Below are positions 12,692 to 19,043 of a stretch of DNA of 19,043 bases, piece after piece. A program made the translations under genes and the position numbers. Location: assembly GCA_018384055.1 (NCBI GenBank), contig JAHAZL010000009.1, positions 1-19,043 on the forward strand, given 5' to 3'. Numbering within the stretch: position 1 is the first letter of the stretch; every line of letters starts with the position of its first letter. The notes under the pieces were generated by a model that saw only the letters and a program-made list of their open reading frames with translations, had not been told where the DNA came from and made no database searches. Origin of the DNA: Treponema sp. Lineage in GTDB: Bacteria; Spirochaetota; Spirochaetia; Treponematales; Treponemataceae.

Positions 12692-15586
12692 TTACTCAAG
12701 AATAAGATTCTTTTCGTTTCCGGGGAAGGTGACTGCATACCAGTTGCCATTTCCTTCTACCCAGTATTTATTGAAGACCCTTACAATGTCTTCTGCCGTA
12801 ATCTTCTTTATAAGTTCAACTTCCTTAAGGTCGTAATCCATGTCTTCATGATACATTATGTCGGAAATCATCCTGAACATCTGTCCGCTCGTTGTCTTAG
12901 AATTTCCGTATTTGGAATTGAGCCATTTGCTCCTATAGCTTTCCAAGTTCTCTGCTACAGTTGAGAAAACATAAGATCCGTCTTCATTGCTTTTTTCAAC
13001 CGTAACTCCGCGACTCATGTATCCCATCGCTTCTTTAACAGCCTTGCCTGCATTTTTATAGTCAGACACTTTATACAGGTAATCCTGACTGACAGGAGCC
13101 TTGCTCGTAATTACACTAGAATATGGTGTATAGCAGATGCCATAATGTTCACGAACAACATTGTATAGAATGTCACTGTAGATTTCTCCCGCCAGAAATG
13201 CAGGAATTGTATCTTCACCATTAACAACAGGACTGGCGAAAACACGGGCACAGTAAGCCGTTCCAGCTGCACTTGGATGAGTCAATATCATTGGTTTCTT
13301 CTTTTCTATCTTAACCGGAGGAATATTCTGCATAACATGTTTTCTGGCAGAATCAAATTCCAGATTTCCGATAGTCTTGTTCAAAGTCTTTACAAGTTTC
13401 TTTGTTTTTACAGTACCTATGGCAACTATGAAGAAATCACCTCCACCGATAATCTGTTCATGAACATCCTTCATTTTCTCTACAGTAATGTTTTTTACGG
13501 AATCAGGTGTTACACCGCCAACTGTTTTATATGGATGATTATTGAAAACATCATTCCCGATGGTCCACTGCAACAAGGTTTCTGGAGAATTCAAAATGTT
13601 TTGAACCCTCTGTTCATTTCCATCAAAAATGTTCTCCATGACATTTCCAGCAAATTCAGGGTAAAGGAAGCCATCCACAAACACATCCATCATCCTGTCA
13701 AAATACTTTTCCATGCCATACATGTAAAGAACAGACCCAAGTGTACGGCAATACTTGTCAATGGAAACTCCATTTTCATACTGCATCTGATTTCTTGTTT
13801 CCATTGAATATTTTTTTGATGAGGACGACATTACATCAAACAGATTTCCTTCAAGCCCAGAAAGTTCAGGGGGATATTTTTCATACCCACCCATACATCC
13901 AATTGCAAGAGCATTTACTTTCGAATTTGTATGCTGAACATAAACTTTAATTCCATTTTTTAGTTCAACAACCTCAACATTACGTTTCTGCTCAATTTCA
14001 TTTTTTTCGGCATCTTTCTTTTCTGGAACATAAATGTTTGATTCAACAATAAAATCTGAATCATTAGGGAAAGAATTCACATCAACGGCAAATTTTTCCC
14101 TCTGCCACCAGACCTCTTCATTTTTCTTTACCTCATAATAACCTGCATCAAGAAATTCTTTTCTTGTTTTTTGATAAACTGAAGGATTTACAATCACTTT
14201 AACAAGAGCATTTCTAGACTCAAGATAATCCTTTACATATTTCTGAACTTTACTCTGTTTTATTGAAGAGCTTTTCCTATTACCAAGGAAATATTCCATC
14301 TCACCATCAATCCAGCAGTGTCTTGCAAGGGTCACAAGTCCTTCTGCTGTTTCAGAAGCTTTGATAAAGGAATCATCCTGAGCTGTCTTGAACTTTTTAA
14401 CATTCTTTGAAGAAAACGCTTTTTTATCAGAAGCAGTTTCAGGATACAAAGTATTCTGAATGTATGAAGAAATATCTTTTGCACGACCAGCCAAATTATC
14501 AGATGGATCTTTCAATAAAACATAACATCCTACAGTCGAATTTTTTCTTCCAAAAGATGTATATGTGCCCACATAATTTGGATCAGGAATTTTATATTCT
14601 GATTTTTCACAGAGTTTTGTTTTCAAAAGAGAATCTGGTTTGCCAGTTACATAATCAAGATATACGGCATTTACAACATCTTCATAGTTGTAATCCATGT
14701 CAGGTCCTCGCCATGATATTTCAATCTGAGCCATATCAGGAGCAATCCTGTCAAAAGGCATTACAAGAAACTTTGTTTCTGAAAGAGGATTTAATGAAGG
14801 CTGATTGCCACTTGCTGAAACCACTTTCTGAGAAACAACACCCGGAGTGTTTTTCCAAGTACCGTAGATTTTATTTACAAGTTCATAAGTTTCATCAGGA
14901 TTTACATCGCCCCCAACAAAAATTGCAGAATTGCAAGGTATATAAAATTCTTTCTGGATGTTGCGCATCTGAGCAACTGTAGCATTGCCAACAACATCAA
15001 AACTTCCGCGAGGATCTGTTTTGCATGGATCATCCGGAAACAAAAGAAGATTTGAGAAGTAGTGAAGAACATAAGATGGATTTGCCTGATCTCCCTGAAT
15101 TTCACTTAAGACAACTTTCTTTTCGCTTTCAAATTCCTTTTCCGTTATCGAAAGAGTTCTTACAGCTGCATTCCAAAATGCAAGGCCTTCTTCCAGTTTT
15201 GCAGATGGTATCGTAAAAAAATAATTAACGCAGTCTGTAGATGTTGTTCCATTGTGGGAAGTAACCCCCAAGTCTGCCAAAGCTTTTGTCACAGATGCTG
15301 CATCCTTATATAGGGCATTTCCCTTGAACATCATGTGTTCATACAAATGAAAAAGACCGGCAGTCTCTTTCGTTTGATTTATTGCACCCGTACGAACTGC
15401 AAGTTCTATATAAACAAGGGGAACACTATGATTTTCCGCAACATATAATTCAAGACCGTTTTCCAACTTAAAACGGGAAAGCCCGTCTATATTTGTCTTT
15501 TCGGCAAAAACATTAACTGCAGTAATAGCTGAGAGTACTGAAAGTAAAATTGATTTTCTAATTGCTTTAACAAAATTAAATTTCAT
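12692..15586 (-). CDS. Secreted M16-family (insulinase/pitrilysin-like) zinc metalloprotease
   Basis: This 964-aa protein has a signal peptide (residues about 1-28, ending NVFA) and a full two-half M16 layout. The N-terminal half has the inverted zinc motif HLYEH (His80, Glu83, His84), with the third ligand probably Glu162 in LSEIQGD, 78 residues on, as in pitrilysin. The C-terminal half (about 540-960) is the inactive M16_C-type partner. Such enzymes form a clamshell chamber that degrades peptides; the signal peptide places it in the periplasm or outside. No second HxxEH is seen. The start has no clear Shine-Dalgarno; a promoter-like pair ends 6 nt before it. It is divergent from the DUF4349 gene and convergent with recQ. 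Confidence 0.92.
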   Translation of the reverse strand: MKFNFVKAIRKSILLSVLSAITAVNVFAEKTNIDGLSRFKLENGLELYVAENHSVPLVYIELAVRTGAINQTKETAGLFHLYEHMMFKGNALYKDAASVTKALADLGVTSHNGTTSTDCVNYFFTIPSAKLEEGLAFWNAAVRTLSITEKEFESEKKVVLSEIQGDQANPSYVLHYFSNLLLFPDDPCKTDPRGSFDVVGNATVAQMRNIQKEFYIPCNSAIFVGGDVNPDETYELVNKIYGTWKNTPGVVSQKVVSASGNQPSLNPLSETKFLVMPFDRIAPDMAQIEISWRGPDMDYNYEDVVNAVYLDYVTGKPDSLLKTKLCEKSEYKIPDPNYVGTYTSFGRKNSTVGCYVLLKDPSDNLAGRAKDISSYIQNTLYPETASDKKAFSSKNVKKFKTAQDDSFIKASETAEGLVTLARHCWIDGEMEYFLGNRKSSSIKQSKVQKYVKDYLESRNALVKVIVNPSVYQKTRKEFLDAGYYEVKKNEEVWWQREKFAVDVNSFPNDSDFIVESNIYVPEKKDAEKNEIEQKRNVEVVELKNGIKVYVQHTNSKVNALAIGCMGGYEKYPPELSGLEGNLFDVMSSSSKKYSMETRNQMQYENGVSIDKYCRTLGSVLYMYGMEKYFDRMMDVFVDGFLYPEFAGNVMENIFDGNEQRVQNILNSPETLLQWTIGNDVFNNHPYKTVGGVTPDSVKNITVEKMKDVHEQIIGGGDFFIVAIGTVKTKKLVKTLNKTIGNLEFDSARKHVMQNIPPVKIEKKKPMILTHPSAAGTAYCARVFASPVVNGEDTIPAFLAGEIYSDILYNVVREHYGICYTPYSSVITSKAPVSQDYLYKVSDYKNAGKAVKEAMGYMSRGVTVEKSNEDGSYVFSTVAENLESYRSKWLNSKYGNSKTTSGQMFRMISDIMYHEDMDYDLKEVELIKKITAEDIVRVFNKYWVEGNGNWYAVTFPGNEKNLILE

Positions 15587-15592
15587 GATTTC

Positions 15593-15621
15593 ATTCTGTT
15601 ACAAAAATCAAGTTATGACAA
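15593..15621 (-). promoter_or_regulatory. Candidate promoter of the M16 gene (leaderless type)
   Basis: TTGTCA (15616-15621), a 17-bp spacer, and CAGAAT (15593-15598) on the minus strand, then 6 nt to ATG 15586. The -10 box matches the consensus at only four of six positions, but the spacing again puts transcription start at the A of the ATG. Confidence 0.45.
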
Positions 15622-15671
15622 CAACAAAAGTCATGTTTCTAAGCTGTAACAACTTGAACTTTCATTTGTTT

Positions 15672-15695
15672 TATAATCAGAACTTAATCAAGGAG
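15672..15695 (+). promoter_or_regulatory. -10 box and ribosome site of the DUF4349 gene
   Basis: TATAAT (15672-15677) predicts a start near 15684 and a leader of about 19 nt. AAGGAG (15690-15695) lies 7 nt before ATG 15703. No convincing -35 box is visible. Confidence 0.55.
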
Positions 15696-15702
15696 TTTAT
15701 TT

Positions 15703-16638
15703 ATGGACAGCAATAAAATAAAGAAAATATTTGCAATCACATTTACAGCAGTTTCAATCGGTGCGGTAATCGTTGCAAACAACAAGAAAACAGGCTTCCC
15801 AGAAATCCCTGTTATTGAAAATTCCTTCGTACAAAAACCAATGCTTGCCATGGCAAAATCTTCCTTGCGTGCTGAAAATTCCTTTGCAGAAGGAATGATC
15901 GAAACACAGATGGAAGACCGTGCTGTAATGGAAGCTCCTGCGGAACCATCACTAAATTCTTCTGAAAAAAAGAAAATAAGGAATGCCGATGTTAACTTGC
16001 AGGTTGAAAATCTTTCTGAAACTTTTACTGCAATAGAAGAATGGGTTAAGCATTTCAATGGATACATTTCATCTTCACACGAAAACACAAGCAGCATAAA
16101 CATTACCGCACACATTCCCGCAGATTCTTTTGATCAGGCTATGGAAAGTTGCGGCTCCCTTGGGAAAATTACAAACAAAAGCATTAACGAAAGGGATGTT
16201 ACAGACCAGTATTATGATCTTAATACCCGTATTGAAAATAAAAGGATTCTCGTAAATAAATTTCAGGAATATTTGAAGAAGGCAAACAATGTAAAGGAAA
16301 TCCTTCAGGTTGAATCTCAACTTGCAAACACCACTGCAGAGCTTGAAAACCTTCAGGGCCAGATGAACAGGATGTCAAAGGAAATATCTTTTTCACAGGT
16401 TCATTTCTACGCTCAGCTTCCTGCGAGCCGCAATGAAAACGGGATTATTTTGCCCGACACAAAGTCCGAGTTCAGCGAATTCATTTCAAACATAGTAAAC
16501 TTTGGACTTCACTATGTTTGGTCAATCCTTTACATCGCAATATACGGAACTCTTGTTGTTCTTCTCTTCCTTTTCATCTACTGGATTTGCTTTGGCAAAC
16601 TGGGCCTTGTAAGAAAACTTTTCAACAAGATTAAATAG
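15703..16638 (+). CDS. DUF4349 domain membrane protein
   Basis: This 311-aa protein begins with a hydrophobic signal or anchor segment (about 8-26). A low-complexity linker follows, then the DUF4349 region (about 88-295): a strand-rich part (VNLQVENLSETFTAIEEWV, then DVTDQYYDLNTRIENKR) and a coiled-coil helix (about 175-230). A long C-terminal transmembrane helix (about 271-297) and a basic tail end it. It is probably anchored in the inner membrane with its bulk in the periplasm. Function of the family is not established, and many members are annotated as putative lipoproteins. This one has no Cys near the N-terminus, so lipid modification is not expected. It is divergent from the M16 protease gene, and the 116-bp gap carries both promoters. 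Confidence 0.85.
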   Translation: MDSNKIKKIFAITFTAVSIGAVIVANNKKTGFPEIPVIENSFVQKPMLAMAKSSLRAENSFAEGMIETQMEDRAVMEAPAEPSLNSSEKKKIRNADVNLQVENLSETFTAIEEWVKHFNGYISSSHENTSSINITAHIPADSFDQAMESCGSLGKITNKSINERDVTDQYYDLNTRIENKRILVNKFQEYLKKANNVKEILQVESQLANTTAELENLQGQMNRMSKEISFSQVHFYAQLPASRNENGIILPDTKSEFSEFISNIVNFGLHYVWSILYIAIYGTLVVLLFLFIYWICFGKLGLVRKLFNKIK

Positions 16639-16645
16639 GATCTGT

Positions 16646-16669
16646 GGCAGTCATCAAATGATGGCTGCC
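16646..16669 (+). terminator. Hairpin after the DUF4349 gene
   Basis: GGCAGTCATC (16646-16655), loop AAAT, GATGGCTGCC (16660-16669), a 10-bp stem with one G-T pair. It starts 7 nt after the stop codon. The following sequence is T-rich but not a clean T run, so termination is likely but not certain. Confidence 0.6.
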
Positions 16670-16691
16670 CTGGTTTCATTTATTTTTCAAA

Positions 16692-17052
16692 TTATTTTTC
16701 CAGCAAACCGTAGATTTCTTCAACCCTATAATCCGGATAGAAAATCATAAAATAAACGACCCTTTCTTCTGATGGAACATCCCTGTTAATGTAATTTCTA
16801 TATGGAGATTTTCTTAAGTCATCAACAGGCTTTCTTTGCATTCCATCAAGATATTGTTTTTCTGAATGATTGAAATAAATCAGCAGCGTGCCATCAATTA
16901 CCATAGAAACGATAATTTCCCATTTCAGTATATCCATAAGAAACAATTGTATTGAACGCATCAATAAGAGAAACTATTTTATTATCATCTCTTGTATGAA
17001 ACTTATTCGCTTCGTCACATATGCGATTGCATAATATATCAAAAGATGTCAT
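16692..17052 (-). pseudogene. Frameshifted hypothetical gene
   Basis: Two overlapping minus-strand frames form one protein if a single T is removed from the AATTGAT stretch (16894-16900). The first frame runs from ATG 17052 (or TTG 17082) through ...GNYRFYGN to the TGA at 16894. The second continues DGTLLIYFNHSEKQYLDG to the stop at 16692. The repaired product would be about 119 aa from the ATG. It is acidic to neutral with many Tyr and Phe, no signal peptide and no membrane segment. I do not recognise the family. Near the ATG the only purine-rich site (AAGGA) is too close to be a good ribosome site. A sequencing error is possible, but the neighbour is also broken, which favours real decay. 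Confidence 0.65.
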
Positions 17053-17081
17053 TCCTTCTTGCTCTTGATACAATTGATTCA

Positions 17082-17342
17082 AATCAACAGGCTGGAATCA
17101 GTGGAATTTCAAAAAGAAGCTGGATTTTCTTGATTTTATCTGGACTTGCTACAGGGCTAAGCTGGTTGTGCTATTACAAGGCCTTGCAATCAGGAAATGC
17201 CTCTAAAGTTTTCCCTATTGATAAAACGCCAGTAGTATTAACTTTACTGCTTGCCTTTGCTTTTTTACATGAACAATTTACATGAAAATCCATTGTGGGA
17301 TATGTTCTTATTACAGCCGGCACTTTATTTATGGTAATTTAA
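17082..17342 (+). pseudogene. EamA/DMT-type transporter relic, 5'-truncated with a stop codon
   Basis: The plus-strand reading ISKRSWIFLILSGLATGLSW, then CYYKALQSGNASKVFPIDK and AFLHEQFT matches the second half of the short (about 140-aa) EamA-family exporters, as I recall them. A TGA at 17283 interrupts it; the same frame then continues KSIVGYVLITAGTLFMVI to TAA 17340, the expected last helix and end. The first roughly 60 residues, including the first helices, are absent, and upstream DNA belongs to the opposite-strand hypothetical gene. It is a non-functional remnant, probably left by a deletion or replacement whose junction is near 17080. Confidence 0.8.
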
Positions 17343-17407
17343 GGCTTATAAATGAAATGCCGTCAAAAGAAATTAATTTGACAATGATTTTTGAGAAGCA
17401 GATTTAA

Positions 17408-18139
17408 CTAAATTAATTTCCACCAAGCATACCCCTCATTACTGTCTTTTTTAGAAGCTGCTTGTTCATGCCATTTGCGGGCAGCATCTTCATCTATCTT
17501 TGTTCCAATGCCATAAGTATAACACCATCCAAGGCTTTCCTGTGCCTCGGCCAATCCTTGTTCTGCAGCTTTTTTATACCACTTGAATGCTGTCTGCTGT
17601 TTTACTTCCGTGCCATAACCTTCTTCATAGCATTTTCCCAATATAAACTGAGCACAAGGATCTCCGCTGGATGCTGACTTCATGAATAATTCAAAAGCTT
17701 TTCCCTTATCAACCTCAACACCATCACCCATAAAGTAACGCTTTCCCATTTCATTGCGAACTGAAATTCTTAAGCTTCTCTTATATTCAGGAGTGAAATC
17801 GGCATAAGAATCAATGTATATTTCAAGAAGATCCAGTTGAGTTAAGTTATATTCTGACAAGTCATTATAATTAGCAGTTAAAAATAAACTGGTAAGAATT
17901 CTTTCAAATTGGTCTACATCATCATCTTCTTCATCATCTAAAAAATCATCAACACAATCTTCATCCAAAAAGTTCTGGTCTTCTGATTCGCCATTTTGGC
18001 ACGAGCTTGATTCTCCACTCAATAAATTATATCCGCATTCAGGACAGCTTATTGAAGGGTCCTGTAGTTTTGTACCGCATTCTGAACAGAATTTTCCATT
18101 GTCGATATTTTCATATCCACAATTTGAACAGATTTTCAT
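17408..18139 (-). CDS. Zinc-ribbon and Sel1-repeat protein
   Basis: This 243-aa protein begins with a zinc ribbon (Cys4, 7, 18, 21) of the CxNCGxEN...FCxxCG type. A second, degenerate ribbon (Cys32, 35, 47) lacks its fourth ligand. A very acidic linker (about 59-77, mostly Asp and Glu) follows. Then come a helical stretch and about three Sel1 repeats (131-161, 162-197, 198-230; for example AQFILGKCYEEGYGTE and AQESLGWCYTYGIGTK). Sel1 repeats are protein-binding alpha solenoids; no enzyme domain or membrane segment is present, so it should be a cytoplasmic scaffold or adaptor. AGGA lies 8 nt before ATG 18139. It is the last of four same-strand genes from 18959 down. Confidence 0.85.
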   Translation of the reverse strand: MKICSNCGYENIDNGKFCSECGTKLQDPSISCPECGYNLLSGESSSCQNGESEDQNFLDEDCVDDFLDDEEDDDVDQFERILTSLFLTANYNDLSEYNLTQLDLLEIYIDSYADFTPEYKRSLRISVRNEMGKRYFMGDGVEVDKGKAFELFMKSASSGDPCAQFILGKCYEEGYGTEVKQQTAFKWYKKAAEQGLAEAQESLGWCYTYGIGTKIDEDAARKWHEQAASKKDSNEGYAWWKLI

Positions 18140-18185
18140 GATTATTTTCCTATCGAAAAACTTATAGTTTGATTCTCTATAAAAT

Positions 18186-18362
18186 TTAAAATACTACCGC
18201 TGGATCGAGGATGAATTTCTTTTTTCCGCATTTGGGACATTTTGTGGGTTCGTCAAATTGAAAAAACAATTTTCTTGAATCCTTCCCCTTTCCTCTATAA
18301 CCGCAATTCATGCATACTCTTGATACATTTTCCCACGGAAAAGGCATTCTGAAGTTTTGCAA
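18186..18362 (-). CDS. Small zinc-ribbon protein, function unknown
   Basis: This short gene encodes 58 aa from TTG 18362 or 53 aa from ATG 18347. TTG is preferred because AAGGGA (18370-18375) lies 7 nt before it, while the ATG has no ribosome site. Two CxxC pairs, CMNCG and CPKCG, are spaced by 22 residues as in a rubredoxin-like zinc ribbon. The rest is basic (RGKGKDSRK, GKKKF). An in-frame stop lies just upstream of the TTG, so the frame is not a fragment of a longer one on that side. It might bind nucleic acid or protein; the sequence does not decide. It lies 46 bp before the Sel1 gene, whose N-terminus carries a similar CxxCG ribbon. Confidence 0.72.
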   Translation of the reverse strand: MQNFRMPFPWENVSRVCMNCGYRGKGKDSRKLFFQFDEPTKCPKCGKKKFILDPAVVF

Positions 18363-18415
18363 AGTTTATTCCCTTTTATATTTTGTTTTCAGGCTGGAAC
18401 CTAATTTCTGTTCTG

Positions 18416-18586
18416 TTAAAATTTCTTCCACCATTCGGGATGTTTTTCAACATATTCAGCCTGTGCTTCAAAGTCAGGCCACTCAACCCAGCCACGATTT
18501 AGCGGTGTGTCTTCCAATTCTAATTCTTTTAATTTGTCCTCTGTTGAAAGATTTCTAAACCATTCTTCATATTGTTCATTTGTCAT
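18416..18586 (-). CDS. Small acidic Trp-rich protein, function unknown
   Basis: A 56-aa protein from ATG 18586 with five Trp residues (in EEWFRN, GWVEWPDF and PEWWKKF) and a strongly acidic middle (LKELELED). There is no membrane segment, signal or Cys. The start lies 4 nt after the stop of the preceding gene (TAA 18591-18593), so translation is probably coupled to it; only a distant AAGGG is seen as a ribosome site. I do not recognise the family. Its tight link to the DUF697-like gene suggests a joint role. Confidence 0.62.
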   Translation of the reverse strand: MTNEQYEEWFRNLSTEDKLKELELEDTPLNRGWVEWPDFEAQAEYVEKHPEWWKKF

Positions 18587-18590
18587 AAAT

Positions 18591-18959
18591 TTATTTTGCC
18601 CTTGCTTCCAGATCCTTTGCCATAACCCAGCCAGCAGCTTCAACAAGACTGACAGATATTGCTGCAGAAGCTATTTGTCCGCCAAACGGTATAAGTTTTG
18701 CTAATTCTTTTCCAATTGTCTTTACAGGCTGCTTTAATAAAGTTTTTTTTAGAGCACCAACAGCAATTCCTTTTGCAACTTCAGCCTGCAAGTTGTCAGT
18801 TCCAAAAACAGAAGCTAAAGCAAGACACATTGTTGTCATTCCAACTATATCAGCTGCAATTCCAAGTCCAGGAACTGGTACTAAACTGCCACCAGCAACA
18901 GCAGCAGCAGCATGAGAATGAATAATTGCATGACATTTAATTTCTTCTGACTCAGTCAT
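18591..18959 (-). CDS. DUF697-like (GTPase-associated type) membrane protein
   Basis: This 122-aa protein is rich in Ala and Gly. It has two hydrophobic, glycine-spaced segments (about 16-50, AAAAVAGGSLVPVPGLGIAA; and about 89-112, LIPFGGQIASAAISVSLVEA) linked by a basic amphipathic helix. The pattern (HxHAAAAxxGxxxVPVPGxxI ... FG ... KxIPxGGQ) resembles the DUF697 domain found behind GTPase domains such as YcjF-type proteins, here standing alone. The family assignment is from memory of the pattern and is moderate. GAGG lies 10 nt before ATG 18959. It heads the minus-strand run of four genes, and stacked inverted repeats lie upstream. A GCA-GCA-rich stretch codes the Ala run. Confidence 0.7.
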   Translation of the reverse strand: MTESEEIKCHAIIHSHAAAAVAGGSLVPVPGLGIAADIVGMTTMCLALASVFGTDNLQAEVAKGIAVGALKKTLLKQPVKTIGKELAKLIPFGGQIASAAISVSLVEAAGWVMAKDLEARAK

Positions 18960-18993
18960 AATAAATTTACCTCTTTTTACATTAATATCTCAA

Positions 18994-19037
18994 TACAATA
19001 CTCTCAATATTTAGTATTGTAATGTAATAATACATTA
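18994..19037. promoter_or_regulatory. Two stacked inverted repeats upstream of the DUF697-like gene
   Basis: TACAATACT (18994-19002) and AGTATTGTA (19013-19021) form a perfect 9-bp dyad with a 10-bp spacer. It overlaps by two bases a second perfect dyad, TAATGTA (19020-19026) and TACATTA (19031-19037), with a 4-bp spacer. They lie 35-78 bp before the ATG, where a promoter is expected. They could be operators for a dimeric repressor; AT-richness makes chance dyads likelier than usual. Confidence 0.45.
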
Positions 19038-19043
19038 TTATAC

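Noticed and set aside
12690..12720. AAGAAT-AAG-ATTCTT dyad as a terminator between recQ and the M16 gene
   Set aside because: The stem is six weak pairs, lies inside the M16 coding end and has no T run. The 2-bp gap has no recognisable terminator.
14407..14982. 191-aa plus-strand open frame, and another at 13277-13807
   Set aside because: Both are antisense to the intact M16 protease gene and rich in His, Gln and Phe, as expected of shadow frames.
17283..17285. TGA in the EamA relic as a recoded Trp or selenocysteine codon
   Set aside because: The gene is also missing its 5' half, no selenocysteine-type hairpin is evident, and all other genes here use TGA or TAA/TAG normally. Simple nonsense mutation is likelier.
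18895..18912. GCA-rich triplet run as a microsatellite
   Set aside because: It is only a few triplets and codes the Ala run of the DUF697-like protein in frame, so ordinary coding explains it.

Overview
The window looks like chromosomal DNA of a Treponema-like spirochaete. This is inferred from a didermic gene set (LolA, a RodZ-like protein, a periplasmic M16 protease), moderate GC, and protein styles typical of host-associated treponemes. No 16S gene or other definitive marker is present, so the genus is a judgement. No tRNA, rRNA, CRISPR array, complete IS element or phage gene was seen.

Layout. Positions 1-4651 carry plus-strand metabolic genes: ilvC (class II ketol-acid reductoisomerase), nudC (NADH pyrophosphatase/decapping-type Nudix) and an alpha-D-phosphohexomutase. 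A small minus-strand membrane protein gene sits between ilvC and nudC. A 111-bp block of REP-like palindromes fills the gap between the convergent phosphohexomutase and rimO genes. Positions 4761-8091 are a minus-strand operon, lolA - RodZ-like - rimO, with a good promoter ahead of lolA and a terminator just before rimO. Positions 8190-10797 hold a GH32 beta-fructosidase and a Gfo/Idh/MocA oxidoreductase 7 bp apart, probably a small sugar-use module. recQ (plus) and a 964-aa M16 protease (minus) converge with a 2-bp gap. A DUF4349 membrane protein is divergent from the protease.

From about 16640 to the end the DNA is accessory in character. It holds a frameshifted hypothetical gene, a 5'-truncated and nonsense-mutated EamA transporter relic, and a run of four closely spaced minus-strand genes: a DUF697-like membrane protein, a Trp-rich 56-aa protein, a 58-aa zinc-ribbon protein, and a zinc-ribbon plus Sel1-repeat protein. 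A promoter region with two stacked inverted repeats precedes the run.

The most interesting signals are non-coding or architectural. (1) The last nine codons plus stop of ilvC occur a second time 101 bp downstream with only synonymous changes. The active gene's own end carries three codons used nowhere else in it, so the 3' end appears replaced by an inserting element. (2) Three to four genes (GH32, Gfo/Idh, M16 and more weakly nudC) have a -10 hexamer exactly 6 nt before the ATG and no Shine-Dalgarno, predicting leaderless mRNAs. (3) A dispersed, roughly 28-bp REP-like family sits at intergenic sites, including inside the loop of a large terminator-like inverted repeat. (4) A GGGGACAGAC palindrome family lies in front of nudC and also inside its coding sequence.
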